DNA from: Phytophthora colocasiae
Taxonomy: Eukaryota > Oomycota > Peronosporomycetes > Peronosporales > Peronosporaceae
NCBI GenBank assembly: GCA_018806915.1
Contig: JAGKQI010000081.1
Location: forward strand, 620,001-684,000
Length of the DNA: 64,000 nt
Direction: 5' to 3'
Under the pieces are notes generated by a model. That model had not been told where the DNA came from and made no database searches. It was given only the letters and a program-made list of their open reading frames with translations. This document shows positions 32,007 to 41,645 of this stretch, piece after piece (the stretch's first letter is position 1; every line of letters begins with the position of its first letter). The translations under genes and the position numbers were made by a program.

Positions 32007-35000
32007 ATGGCGGCTAAGCGCAGCACGTCGCGCGTCTTCCGCGGTTCGCGGGTGGAGGACGACTCCGTCGCGCTTTGTGCCAGTGTAGCCCCTACTAGAG
32101 ATGATTCCGGACTGTCGGACCAAAGTGACCACGTTTTAGGCTCGAGCACGAGTGGTTACAACACTTTGGGCAGTCCAGCTCCAGTGCTCCAGTCCCCTCG
32201 ACAGATTCGACACAAGAGCAAAAAGGCAGGACCAGAGCAGATTATGGACGAGGACGAACTTGTGAACTATGCAGCGCAACAGACACCAGCCTCTACAGCA
32301 GGAAGTGTTAATTCAGGAGCAGGACAGGCAGCAGGTCATGATGAAGCGCTGAGAGAAGTCTATTTTAACTACGCACCGGGTAATGCAGTGTTCGACAAGT
32401 GCTCGAACGTCGTGGTGACGTCCAAGTACAACACCGTTACATTTCTGCCCAAGTTCTTGAAGGAGAGTTTCACCAAAGTGGCCAATTTCTTCTTCCTCAT
32501 GGTCTGCGTACTGCAGAGTATCCCTAGCATCAGTAACACGTACGGCTACCCGACGAACGCTCCAGTGCTGTTCTTCGTCATTTCCATTGACGCAGTGTTC
32601 GCTGTCATGGAAGACTTGAGACGACACAAATCCGACAACGAAGCCAATTCGGCTACTTGCCACGTGATTGAGCATGGTGAGGTCGTTGACAGGAAGTGGG
32701 CAGACATCAAGGTTGGAGATTTTTTGCAGATCCGCAACAGAGAAGTGATCCCTGCGGATGTACTAGTCCTCGCTGTATCGGAGCCTGTGGGCGAACCACC
32801 CAGTGGTATCTGCTACGTCGAGACCAAGAGTCTGGATGGAGAAACCAACTTGAAACTGCGTCAGGCTGTAGCTGCGACCATGAACTCACTCTCCAACGCT
32901 GCGGAGTTGGCGCTTTTGCGTGGTGTCATCAAGTGCGAGCAGCCTAATCCACACATTAACAAGTTCGCCGGTAAAGTGGAAGTTACTGTCGGTGACGGCT
33001 GTGGCGTGGAAGTGATGCCGCTGTCAGTGAAGAACGTGCTGCTGCGTGGTTGCAACTTGCGTAACACGGACTGGATCTTCGGCATTGTGCTCAACACCGG
33101 TAATGACACGAAGATTATGCAGAGTGCCAGTGCTGCACCGTCCAAGTGGAGTGACCTGATGTTGAACATTAACCGCATGATCGTCATTTTGTGCATGGGG
33201 CTGTTTGTAGCTTGCGCTATGGCCGCTACCTGCTACATCACGTGGCAGTACGACATCGTACGCAACACGTGGTACATTGAGCTCTCAGAGGCGGAGAGAA
33301 ACCGTTCACGTTTTGTGGCCTTCATCCAGATGATGTTCTACTACTTCTTGCTGCTTTACCAGGTCATTCCCATTTCTCTTTACGTGTCCATGACGAGTGT
33401 CAAGTTCCTGCAGTCGCGCTTCATGTCATGGGATCTCGAGATGTACCATCCTGAGACGGACACCCCAGCTATTGTGCGTACGATGGAGCTGAATGAAGAG
33501 CTAGGCCAGATTTCGTACGTTTTCAGTGACAAGACGGGAACGCTTACGTGCAACATCATGGAGTTCCGCAAATGCTCCATCAATGGCACTTCCTACGGCT
33601 CTGGCATTACGGAAATCGGTCGTGCTGCATTGGTCCGTGCTGGAAAGCCAATTCCCCCGGAGCCCAAGCTGGATCCGAGCATCAAGAGGATTCCGTTTGT
33701 GAATTTCGTGGACAAGGCACTTTTCGATGGAATGAAGGGCAGTGCTGGCGAGGAACAGAAGGAGAAAATTATGCAGTTCTTCGAGCACCTTGCCGTGTGC
33801 CACACAGTGATCCCTGAGAAGCTGGAGTCTGGAGAAGTTCGCTTGTCGGCATCGTCTCCTGATGAGCAGGCACTCGTGGCTGGTGCAGCCTTTGCAGGAT
33901 TCAAGTTTGAAAGCCGCAGCGTTGGAACGGCGATGGTGGAGGTCCTAGGACAACGCGTCACCTACGAAGTGCTGGATGTCCTCGAGTTCAACAGTACACG
34001 TAAGCGTATGTCAGTTGTCGTTCGCAAACCAAACGGAGAGCTGCTATTGTACACAAAGGGAGCCGATATGATGATCTATCAGCGCTTGAAGGACGATCCT
34101 GCAATGCAGAAGCTCAAGAACATCACACGTGACCACATGGAGAAGTATGCTGACGATGGTTTACGTACATTGGCGCTTGCGATGAAGAAACTGGATGAAC
34201 GCTGGTTCCAGCAGTGGAAAATGCGCTTCGATGATGCTCAGGGTAACGTGGCTGAGATTGACCGTCGTAAAGATGGTAAACCGAACGCAATCGATGATCT
34301 CATGGAAGAAATCGAGGAAGGCCTGGAGCTCATTGGCGCGACAGCCATTGAAGACAAGTTGCAGGACGGCGTTCCGCAGTGTCTCGCTAACTTGACCCGC
34401 GCAGGTATCAAGGTTTGGATGCTCACAGGCGACAAAGAGGAAACTGCTATCAACATCTCGTACGCTTGCTCGCTGCTTGACAACTCTATCACTCAAATCA
34501 TTGTGAATGCAACGACGTGTCCAGATGAAGCAGCAATCCGCGCAAAGCTAAATGCTGCAGCCCGTGAGTTTATGGACAGTGCAAAAGGCATGGCTGGTGG
34601 AGCAGAGAAAGAAATCTCCTTGATTATCGATGGCGAAGCTTTGGAGATGGCTCTTCGTCCAGGAACTGCTCCCCACCTTCTGTCATTTGCGAAGTTGTGC
34701 CGTGCAGTGATCTGCAACCGTGTGTCGCCTGCACAGAAGGCCGAGATGGTGAAGCTTGTCAGGGATAATATCAAGACTGTGCGGACTCTTGCGATCGGCG
34801 ATGGCGCCAACGATGTTGCGATGATCCAGGCTGCTCACGTCGGTGTCGGTATCTCTGGACAGGAAGGTATGCAGGCTGTGAACTCGAGCGACTACGCCAT
34901 TGCGCAGTTCCGTTTCCTAGAGCGTCTGCTTCTGGTCCACGGACGTTGGAACTACATTCGTATCTCCAAGCTAGTGCTCTACATGTTCTACAAGAACATC

Positions 35001-36197
35001 ACCCTGGTGCTAGCACAGTACTGGTACGGATACCTCTCGGGTGCATCAGGCTCCAAGATGTACTGGGAAATTGGTGTTCAGCTGTATAACGTGGCATTTA
35101 CAGGTCTGCCTATCGTAGTGGTGGGCGTTCTGGATAAGGACTTACCAGCCCCGTTCAGCATCGAGTACCCGGACTTGTACCGCCGTGGACCGGAGCGTTT
35201 CTTCTTCAACATGTACACGTTTGGTCGCTGGATTGCCGCTGCCTTTTACGAGTCGCTGATCATCTTTGTGGTGATGTCATACGGTTTCAACGCTTCTGAG
35301 AAGGCAGCAGGAAGCGAGTCTCGTGTGGAGTTCGGCATGGTGGCTTTTTCATTGACGGTGCTGATCGTGAACATCAAGATCTGGATGATCGCAGATCGTT
35401 GGACGGTTTTGTCGTTCTCTCTATGGTTCGGCAGTGTCATGTCATGGTTTGCCTTCGCTGCTCTTGGAACAGAGACGCCGTACTTCGCTACGTTTAAGGT
35501 GGGCTACGACGAGTTCGGTGCATTTGCGCCTACTGCCAAAACGTGGGGCTATTTCCTGGTTCTTATCATGGGCTGCTCATTGGCACTTGGGCGTCACATT
35601 GCCTACAACCTGTACCAGCGGACATTCCACCCTGATCTGGCTCAACTACTACAGGAATCTATGGGTGGAGGTTCACAGCGCAAATACCAGCGCCGCCTGA
35701 CGATCAACCACATGGAGGAACAAACACTGTCAATGTCCTTAGACGACGTCCACACTACCGGTTACCTGAGCGACTTTGGCCACTCCGACGCCGAGATTCT
35801 CAAGGCTCAGCACCCCCAAAGCTTCGCAGCAACACTCTACGAGCAGCCGAAGAAGTGCGTTTCCAGTGCTGCTGGTACCTCTGTGCCTCGCTCGCACACA
35901 TCTGTGAGTTCAGGTGTCACAGAAAGCTATTCCGCCAGTGTTTTCAGTGAGTCCATCTCGGAGGAAGCCACGTGGGAGCGAGTGCCGACCAAGATGTTCC
36001 GGCCGACAACTAGCCGTCGCAACACGGGCTACGCCTTCAGCTGCGACGAGGAGACGACATTAGCCGAGTCGTACATCGCGTCCAACTCGTTGCCGCGCTC
36101 CGATGCCATCTCGACAGCCATGCGCAACTCGACAAGTTCAACAGGAGGTTCCAGTGCGCGTCGTGTGTCCATGGGCCGCGTGCGCTTGCTGTCCTAG
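32007..36197 (+). CDS. P4-type ATPase (phospholipid flippase)
   Basis: A single exon of 1396 residues from ATG 32007. It moves aminophospholipids from the outer/lumenal to the cytosolic leaflet using ATP. In order: cytosolic N-terminus; NAVFDKCSNVVVTSKYNTVTFLPKFL typical of P4 enzymes; first membrane pair; actuator domain with LDGETNLK (about residue 277) in place of the TGES of ion pumps; phosphorylation motif DKTGT with Asp508; nucleotide-binding segment with KGAD (about 683); LTGDKEETAINIS; hinge GDGANDVAMIQAAHVGVGISG (about 930); then the C-terminal membrane helices (VLYMFYKNITLVLAQYWY and onwards). The tail is Ser/Thr-rich and probably regulated by phosphorylation. Length is normal for the family. 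It probably needs a CDC50-type partner, not seen here. Confidence 0.95.
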   Translation: MAAKRSTSRVFRGSRVEDDSVALCASVAPTRDDSGLSDQSDHVLGSSTSGYNTLGSPAPVLQSPRQIRHKSKKAGPEQIMDEDELVNYAAQQTPASTAGSVNSGAGQAAGHDEALREVYFNYAPGNAVFDKCSNVVVTSKYNTVTFLPKFLKESFTKVANFFFLMVCVLQSIPSISNTYGYPTNAPVLFFVISIDAVFAVMEDLRRHKSDNEANSATCHVIEHGEVVDRKWADIKVGDFLQIRNREVIPADVLVLAVSEPVGEPPSGICYVETKSLDGETNLKLRQAVAATMNSLSNAAELALLRGVIKCEQPNPHINKFAGKVEVTVGDGCGVEVMPLSVKNVLLRGCNLRNTDWIFGIVLNTGNDTKIMQSASAAPSKWSDLMLNINRMIVILCMGLFVACAMAATCYITWQYDIVRNTWYIELSEAERNRSRFVAFIQMMFYYFLLLYQVIPISLYVSMTSVKFLQSRFMSWDLEMYHPETDTPAIVRTMELNEELGQISYVFSDKTGTLTCNIMEFRKCSINGTSYGSGITEIGRAALVRAGKPIPPEPKLDPSIKRIPFVNFVDKALFDGMKGSAGEEQKEKIMQFFEHLAVCHTVIPEKLESGEVRLSASSPDEQALVAGAAFAGFKFESRSVGTAMVEVLGQRVTYEVLDVLEFNSTRKRMSVVVRKPNGELLLYTKGADMMIYQRLKDDPAMQKLKNITRDHMEKYADDGLRTLALAMKKLDERWFQQWKMRFDDAQGNVAEIDRRKDGKPNAIDDLMEEIEEGLELIGATAIEDKLQDGVPQCLANLTRAGIKVWMLTGDKEETAINISYACSLLDNSITQIIVNATTCPDEAAIRAKLNAAAREFMDSAKGMAGGAEKEISLIIDGEALEMALRPGTAPHLLSFAKLCRAVICNRVSPAQKAEMVKLVRDNIKTVRTLAIGDGANDVAMIQAAHVGVGISGQEGMQAVNSSDYAIAQFRFLERLLLVHGRWNYIRISKLVLYMFYKNITLVLAQYWYGYLSGASGSKMYWEIGVQLYNVAFTGLPIVVVGVLDKDLPAPFSIEYPDLYRRGPERFFFNMYTFGRWIAAAFYESLIIFVVMSYGFNASEKAAGSESRVEFGMVAFSLTVLIVNIKIWMIADRWTVLSFSLWFGSVMSWFAFAALGTETPYFATFKVGYDEFGAFAPTAKTWGYFLVLIMGCSLALGRHIAYNLYQRTFHPDLAQLLQESMGGGSQRKYQRRLTINHMEEQTLSMSLDDVHTTGYLSDFGHSDAEILKAQHPQSFAATLYEQPKKCVSSAAGTSVPRSHTSVSSGVTESYSASVFSESISEEATWERVPTKMFRPTTSRRNTGYAFSCDEETTLAESYIASNSLPRSDAISTAMRNSTSSTGGSSARRVSMGRVRLLS

Positions 36198-36470
36198 ACG
36201 GCAAATACTTACCTACATCTCCTCCAGCTCCTCCTCAACCGCGACAAGCTCGTTTCCTAGCTCTACAAAGCTCCGATCTCTTGTAGAGTACCTTGCCCCG
36301 CACTGTATTTAAGAGTTCTTGCCGTTTGGGCTGATAAGAGCAGCATCTTGACTTTTTAAATTGAAGTTCTTCTCAGAGTGATGGTCATTATGTTTCCCTT
36401 TTTATAGAAGGTCCACCCTTGAAATTGGTACATTGTACCATCCACTGGCTTTCCCTCGTCATCACTATTC

Positions 36471-36487
36471 TCATTCGTCAAAATTCC
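36471..36487 (+). promoter_or_regulatory. Oomycete Inr/FPR core promoter of the SFT2-like gene
   Basis: TCATTCGTCAAAATTCC matches the initiator TCAYTYY (one mismatch) followed by the flanking promoter region AWTTTNC (one mismatch). It lies 16 nt before the chosen ATG at 36503, which supports that start over the upstream ATG at 36419. Confidence 0.6.
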
Positions 36488-36502
36488 ACGAGACGAGCAG
36501 CT

Positions 36503-37556
36503 ATGAGCGCATGGGAGCAATGGGGCGGCAAGAAGCCCACGAGCGGCGGGCTACAGGGCGCCCAGGACGCATTTAACAGCCTCTTGCGCTCGTCTCCTCT
36601 GTCCACAGCGTCTACAGCCAGCTCAGACAGCGAAGGCAGCGTCAGTGGCTCATTGAGGAAGATGTGGGACTCGGCACGAGATTTGACGAAGAATGCGGTG
36701 ACGGCTCCTGGATCCTCGAACAATGCGGCTAATAAGGACTCAGTTGATGCATTGGAGAGTGGACAGATTGATGACGCTGTGGATGATGCGACCGCGGTGA
36801 AGTGGCCACTGTGGAGGAAGAATTCAAGCAGCCAAGGAGGGCTAATTCCGAGCATGAGCTGGTAAATGTGGTTGATTTGGGGGTTGTTTAATATGGGTTC
36901 TAATGTGTACTGTGTTAGGAATACGAGATTCAAGTACTTCGTGGCGATGGCTATGCTTGGCATGCTGTTCTTTGGCATGGCTTCTATCTTTCTACCACTG
37001 GTACGGCAGCATTTTAAGTGTTTTTTTTTTGAGGATGGAAGAATAATTGTTGTGTTTTAGATCATGGTGAGACCGTCCAAGTTCGCGTTGAGCTTCACTC
37101 TGGGCAGTATTTGCTGTATGGGTGCATTCGCCATGCTAAAGGGTCCGCAAGCGTACATTTCAGGGCTACTGCAGCCGAACCGTCTTCTATTGACGAGCGC
37201 ATACTTCGTGACGCTAGGTAAGGAAAATCTTGAGTTTGAGGAGGGTTTGAAGTGTAGGTAATCTGACATATCTTTCCTGTGACAGGGTGCACGCTGTATA
37301 GCTGTCTCATTCTGGGGAACTACGTGTTCGTGGTGCTGAGCTCCGTGATGCAGCTCATGACGCTGGGATCCTTTGCACTGTCAGCTTTTCCTGGTGGTAA
37401 TTCCAGCTTAAAAGGTGAGTTATTTTGTCACTGTGATTGCAGAACGATATGCTAACACTGCTGCATTTGATTATTTGATGGTGTACAGCTTTCGGAGCAT
37501 TGTTCGTGAAGTCAGCCCGTGGCATGATCCAAGCGCTTGCTCGTCTGTTTCGGTAA
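36503..37556 (+). CDS. SFT2-like vesicle transport protein (Golgi membrane)
   Basis: Five exons: 36503-36861, 36919-37000, 37061-37217, 37286-37414, 37489-37556, with GT...AG introns of 57 to 74 bp; joined length 264 residues. The phases fit at every junction. The N-terminal 120 residues are polar and Ser-rich; the C-terminal half has four hydrophobic segments: FVAMAMLGMLFFGMASIFLPL, FALSFTLGSICCMGAFAML, YSCLILGNYVFVVLSSVMQL and a shorter one ending in FGALFVKSARGM. The RPSKFALSFTLG segment is characteristic of the Got1/Sft2 family, which helps vesicle fusion at the Golgi. The most intron-rich gene of the window. Confidence 0.85.
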
Positions 37557-37559
37557 ATA

Positions 37560-37925
37560 CGTCCTGATGACGGACCTGAAGGCACAAGAATCACAAATAC
37601 TGGACCATCTTCATAATAGCAGGCTCGATCCACATGTTCATTATTAGTACGTCTTTGTTGTTCGCGCTTGCTTGTTTCTGACGCCGAATGCCACCAACTA
37701 GTATACGTTCTGGATATATTTTCGCTGCACGAGCCGAAGGTCCGACCTGTTCGCTAGTCGAAGCCAACGCGCGCTTGTCGGGCATATGATTGTCCATGAA
37801 ATCGATGCCCTTGACGGAGAAGACGCACAAAAGACCGTAGTCAGCGCTATATATCTCCCCTTCTATTTGATCTTACCTCTCCTGTGTTAATTCCTGAAAG
37901 ACTTGTACATCCTTCGACAGCAGAC
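37560..37925 (-). pseudogene. Degenerate paralogue of the small two-exon gene next to it
   Basis: The minus strand after an acceptor-like TATATAG at about 37848 reads ADYGLLCVFSVKGIDFMDNHMPDKRALASTSEQ, clearly similar to the second exon of the gene at 38387-38626 (GYAVLCVALGFGIKYMDDHMPQKD). An upstream exon candidate ends in FQELTQER before a GTAAGA donor at about 37876. No good start is seen, and the reading continues into non-conserved sequence. It may be a duplicated, decaying or differently spliced copy. Confidence 0.4.
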
Positions 37926-38386
37926 ACACTAGCGCGAGTGTGGGAGTTCTGTTATCAATCAGGAAGAAGTTTGTTGGTCCAGTAAGACTCCACCAAGCTG
38001 ATTGAGGTCCAGGTGAACAAATCGGCTCATGATAAAGAGGGTAGGGACCTGTCGTTTGTGCTTTGGAAAAGACTGCCATACCAAGCCGTTAAACACGGAC
38101 AGCATTGAAAGCCTTCGTCTACAGGCAACAGCTCTTGTGTCCACACTACCGAGACAAGTGCACGTAGCCACCTCAGGAAGCAGCCAACAACTTAAGATTG
38201 CGCCCTCCACGTGCCAATGCATTGAACTCGCTCCACACTGACTAAATATCTAGGCCTTCCGTCTGGCATCTGCATGTTCGTCCAAGTCGCTCCAAGCCTA
38301 ATATACCAGTTGACACACAGTAGACATCTGGGTCAGCTTGATTCATTGCTTGACAGTTGGGATCCATCCTCTCATATGAGGAGCAT

Positions 38387-38626
38387 CTATAATATTAATA
38401 CGGTACTGCTGGTACGCACCAGTCCGTCGCCCTTGACCTTGCTCGGATCCTTCTGAGGCATGTGGTCGTCCATGTATTTGATACCAAAGCCTAACGCCAC
38501 ACAGAGCACAGCGTATCCGGCACTACATAAAATACACTGTTAGAGCGACGGACCGCCATCGAATTAAACGAGTAAGCGGAGAGGAGACCTTTGCCGTGTC
38601 GAGAGGTTCTTGAACGGCAGGAACAT
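38387..38626 (-). CDS. Very small two-exon protein with one hydrophobic segment, 57 residues
   Basis: Exon 1 is 38589-38626 (ATG at 38626, MFLPFKNLSTRQ), exon 2 is 38387-38522, separated by a 66-bp GT...AG intron (donor GTCTCC is weak). The protein is MFLPF... then SAGYAVLCVALGFGIKYMDDHMPQKDPSKVKGDG, a hydrophobic stretch followed by a charged tail. Size and layout resemble small single-pass mitochondrial inner-membrane subunits, but I cannot assign a family. A similar second-exon copy lies 0.6 kb downstream, which supports that this is a coding unit and not chance. Confidence 0.5.
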
Positions 38627-38666
38627 GGTCGTGGCGAGCGTCGAGCTGTGCTGTGAGGTACTAGTA

Positions 38667-38939
38667 CAGGTTTCCCCGCCTAATTTGCAGGGGTCGGACC
38701 AAGAAAATCTGCCAGGATGCAAAATCTGCACAGGTATCACATAGATGCATCAGGTACTGAGTTACTGAAAAATTGGGAGGGATTATCTTCCTTGAACCTT
38801 CATCGTGCATCCCATTTCCCCCGTGATTGCATGTAACTCAGTACATTGGCAGACCAGATAGAGCAAATCGCATCCGCATCTTCACTCCCTGATCGAGGTA
38901 AATTACTTGATGCAGTTGCAAATTAGGCGGGGAAACCTG
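38667..38939. mobile_element. MITE, 273 bp, Tc1/mariner-type ends
   Basis: Perfect 23-bp terminal inverted repeats (CAGGTTTCCCCGCCTAATTT... at 38667-38689 and its complement at 38917-38939) are flanked by TA on both sides (38665-38666 and 38940-38941). No ORF. It sits just upstream of the small two-exon gene. Confidence 0.88.
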
Positions 38940-38941
38940 TA

Positions 38942-39407
38942 GTGAATCTGTCCACAAGGTACAGCCTACAATAGTAACAAATGTGGACAAATCACGGCTG
39001 TTTATGTAATTAAAGAAACAATTTCGATTGGCAGGCAGTGATAACTTTCAGCAAAATTGTATTCAGCTCAATTCTGTAATTCAAGTATACTTGCTGTTTA
39101 TGTGTTCCACGATCGAAGCTCAGTTTGCACCAAGCATCGTATTCTTACAATTCCCAAAGATGTGACCCAAGTGTCACTTGTAGATCTGCTCAGCTCCGTA
39201 TCTCCATACAAACACTAGCATCTACCCCCCTATTTCGTCAAAATTTCGGCTGCTTGGCTCGTCCGTCCGCCACTTGAATCTCCAATCTGCCAAGTGCAAC
39301 GCGTTACAGCCGCAGGCGCCGGTCAATTGCCGCGTTGCCAGCCGGCCTATCCCTCGCCCATTCATGATCTTGCATTCGCTTTGAGACGCAATTCCGAACT
39401 TGCCTCC
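38942..39407. other. Intergenic region upstream of the first bZIP gene
   Basis: No gene is seen. GCATTCGCTTTG at about 39372 is a partial initiator match, about 35 nt before the ATG chosen for the next gene. Confidence 0.35.
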
Positions 39408-40928
39408 ATGTGGTCGGACACCGACAACCAAGCAGCAGCCACAAGTACAAATACCGGTATGACTAACAACAATTGGCCCAAAGTCTCGACTACTAGTACT
39501 CCTGATAGTAGAAGTACTAGTCCAAGTAGTGGCGAGGACACTCCTACCACGTCCGACAAACCAATGGGAACGGTTCCGACCAATTCCGACACGCCGACAA
39601 CGTCCGGCATCAACTCCATGTGGCTCAATTGGAAGAATCCACGCGCCGTAATGGACTTGTGCACCGAGTCCGAAAGCGGATCGGCACTTGAGATGCGACG
39701 TCAGAAGAATCGCGAGTCCATGCGTCGCTCTCGACAGCGACAACGGGACCAATTGCAACTGCTACGTGACGCTGTTGCTGACCTTGAGCAGCAATATAAT
39801 TCCCTTCGACTACGTTCGGATTCTTCGGAACACAATCGGAATGCCAATACTGCGAGCAACCGGAAATACGCAGAAGCTGTCGAACTGTCCAAGCAATTAG
39901 GCGCTGAAAATCTCTACCTGAAGGCATCGATCCAGTACCAGGCATCTTGGAAATTGGAGCTCCGACGAGTCATGGAGACCACTGTCGCGCTGGATGAATA
40001 CACGGCGTCGACGTCAGCTCCTCCCTCTCCGTTCCCGTTTAAATTGGAGTTCATGAACGAACAGGAGGCCGAATCCGTCTTCGGCTTCCATCCGTTAACG
40101 GAACGGGATGTCAAGGATATTATCCTACAGAACACCAGGTCCATCAAACGCGTACAACATCGGCTATTGAGTTCCAACGACTGTGACAACAGCGATGACG
40201 AAGAAGACGTGGCCGACGAGATGCTGGGACCCATTGACCGATCGGAACTCTTCGGATGGGACTTACGTCGACGCGTCCGAGGCAGCGACATGGAGTTCGT
40301 CTTTACCAAACGCTTCAAGAAGCTGTCGGTCTCCGAAATCATGCAGAAAGCTTGGGTGAACGAGATGCAGCTGAAAGGCGCGCAGATGGTCAAATACGAC
40401 GTCCAGCGGCTGGAAATGCTGCAGGAAGTCCACACCAACGCTTACGTCTTAGGTCGCGACGTTCAATCTCCCGATGAAACGCCTGTATTCCGCACCACGT
40501 TGCTGCGATACCGGATGGAGACGAGTGGCGAAGTACCGTCGAATAACTCGTCCCTATTGCACGATGAACCTGCACTGGACTCGAACCTTCGCGCGAATGG
40601 CTTCGTGATCGGCACGCAGAGTCTCAACCCAGCAGATACTTCCGGCGCCAAGTTACTACCGGAACGTGCTGGTATTGATCCGGCGTCGCGTCTGGTGTGG
40701 GCGGAATTGGCACATTCCATCGAGATGCTGCAAGTATCCGACCGTGTGACTGGAGAGGACAAGTACGTGCAGGTCCGGTGGTCCGGCAAGAACAATTACG
40801 GTTCGACCTTCGACGCGCACCGCAATGCAGCGGATATGGTGACGACGCTCATGCGGTGGGAACTCGGCACGATCGCACCAGCCATTCAGCTGATCCCGAA
40901 CTCAGACGACGCAGAAACGAACCTGTAG
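39408..40928 (+). CDS. bZIP transcription-factor-like protein, copy 1 of 5
   Basis: Single exon, 506 residues from ATG 39408; the longer open frame begins at a GTG so it is not used. The N-terminus is Thr/Ser-rich. The basic region RRQKNRESMRRSRQRQRDQL (about 95-115) keeps the N-x7-R spacing of bZIP DNA contacts, with Ser-Met where Ala-Ala is usual, followed by a short zipper (LLRDAVADLEQQYNSL). A second conserved helix, AEAVELSKQLGAENLYLKASIQ, and a long C-terminal domain of about 280 residues (FGFHPLTERDV, LFGWDLRRRV, VFTKRFKKL, NAYVLGRDV, LRWELGT) are shared by all five copies; the C-terminal domain may be START-like and resembles what I recall of M96-type oomycete proteins. This is the most divergent copy and lacks the N-terminal MWDE peptide. 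Confidence 0.82.
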   Translation: MWSDTDNQAAATSTNTGMTNNNWPKVSTTSTPDSRSTSPSSGEDTPTTSDKPMGTVPTNSDTPTTSGINSMWLNWKNPRAVMDLCTESESGSALEMRRQKNRESMRRSRQRQRDQLQLLRDAVADLEQQYNSLRLRSDSSEHNRNANTASNRKYAEAVELSKQLGAENLYLKASIQYQASWKLELRRVMETTVALDEYTASTSAPPSPFPFKLEFMNEQEAESVFGFHPLTERDVKDIILQNTRSIKRVQHRLLSSNDCDNSDDEEDVADEMLGPIDRSELFGWDLRRRVRGSDMEFVFTKRFKKLSVSEIMQKAWVNEMQLKGAQMVKYDVQRLEMLQEVHTNAYVLGRDVQSPDETPVFRTTLLRYRMETSGEVPSNNSSLLHDEPALDSNLRANGFVIGTQSLNPADTSGAKLLPERAGIDPASRLVWAELAHSIEMLQVSDRVTGEDKYVQVRWSGKNNYGSTFDAHRNAADMVTTLMRWELGTIAPAIQLIPNSDDAETNL

Positions 40929-41645
40929 TTTTGGCTATGATAATTTAAACGTAGTGAGCGAGAGCCGTTCTTTTGGATAATGAAAAGTGAACCAAGGTCT
41001 CCACCGAAGTGTCGTTGCAGGGCTTCAACCACAGCATTTTGCAGTCCTTCGAGCATCAATGGCTCGTGTTGCTCGAGCCTTTGGACAGGCAGACGGCGAG
41101 TCCGAAGCCACCTTCGTAATCACCGGAAGCGCTCTTTCGTGCAATTGCAGACTAAGGATCAACCACCACCAAAAGTGCACAAGGTTTCGAGTGCGTTAAA
41201 GCCCAGTGCTTCATTTTCAAGACCATTTTCAACTCCCCTGGAAACATTAAAGGTTTCCTCGCGAAGCGTCCAAAACAAGAGAGCAAAAGGTGAAAGGGAT
41301 CCCGTCCTCCAAGTTCAAGTGCGACCTCGCCATCAATCAAGTGGCGGCAGCGATCACGAAGCACCAGTGTTGCACTGCAACAACGGACGACGCAACGCAG
41401 CGTGACACCTGCGCATCGACAAACTGAAGTTGAACTGCAATGAATGATCACACTGATTACAGTATGACAAAGAATTCCCATCACTACATGCAACCATACT
41501 TGTGCTTGTAGTGTAGACTTGATCCAAATGGGTTATTAGCGCTCTTTTAGTCGCCAGAATCTGTAAAGTATTCGCGTAGGAATTCATCCCCGTTCATTAT
41601 CTACTGAAGGACGGCGATCCGACGCGACCAGACACGTCCAATTTG
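40929..41645. other. Intergenic region between bZIP copies 1 and 2
   Basis: No gene is supported; the 141-codon frame from ATG 40980 is Ser/Arg/Pro-rich and domain-free. TGTTGCACTGCAACAAC near 41370 recurs upstream of copy 4, suggesting the duplication included some upstream DNA. Confidence 0.35.

Noticed and set aside
40980..41405. 141-codon frame between bZIP copies
   Set aside because: Low-complexity composition, no domain; more likely part of the copy 2 upstream region.
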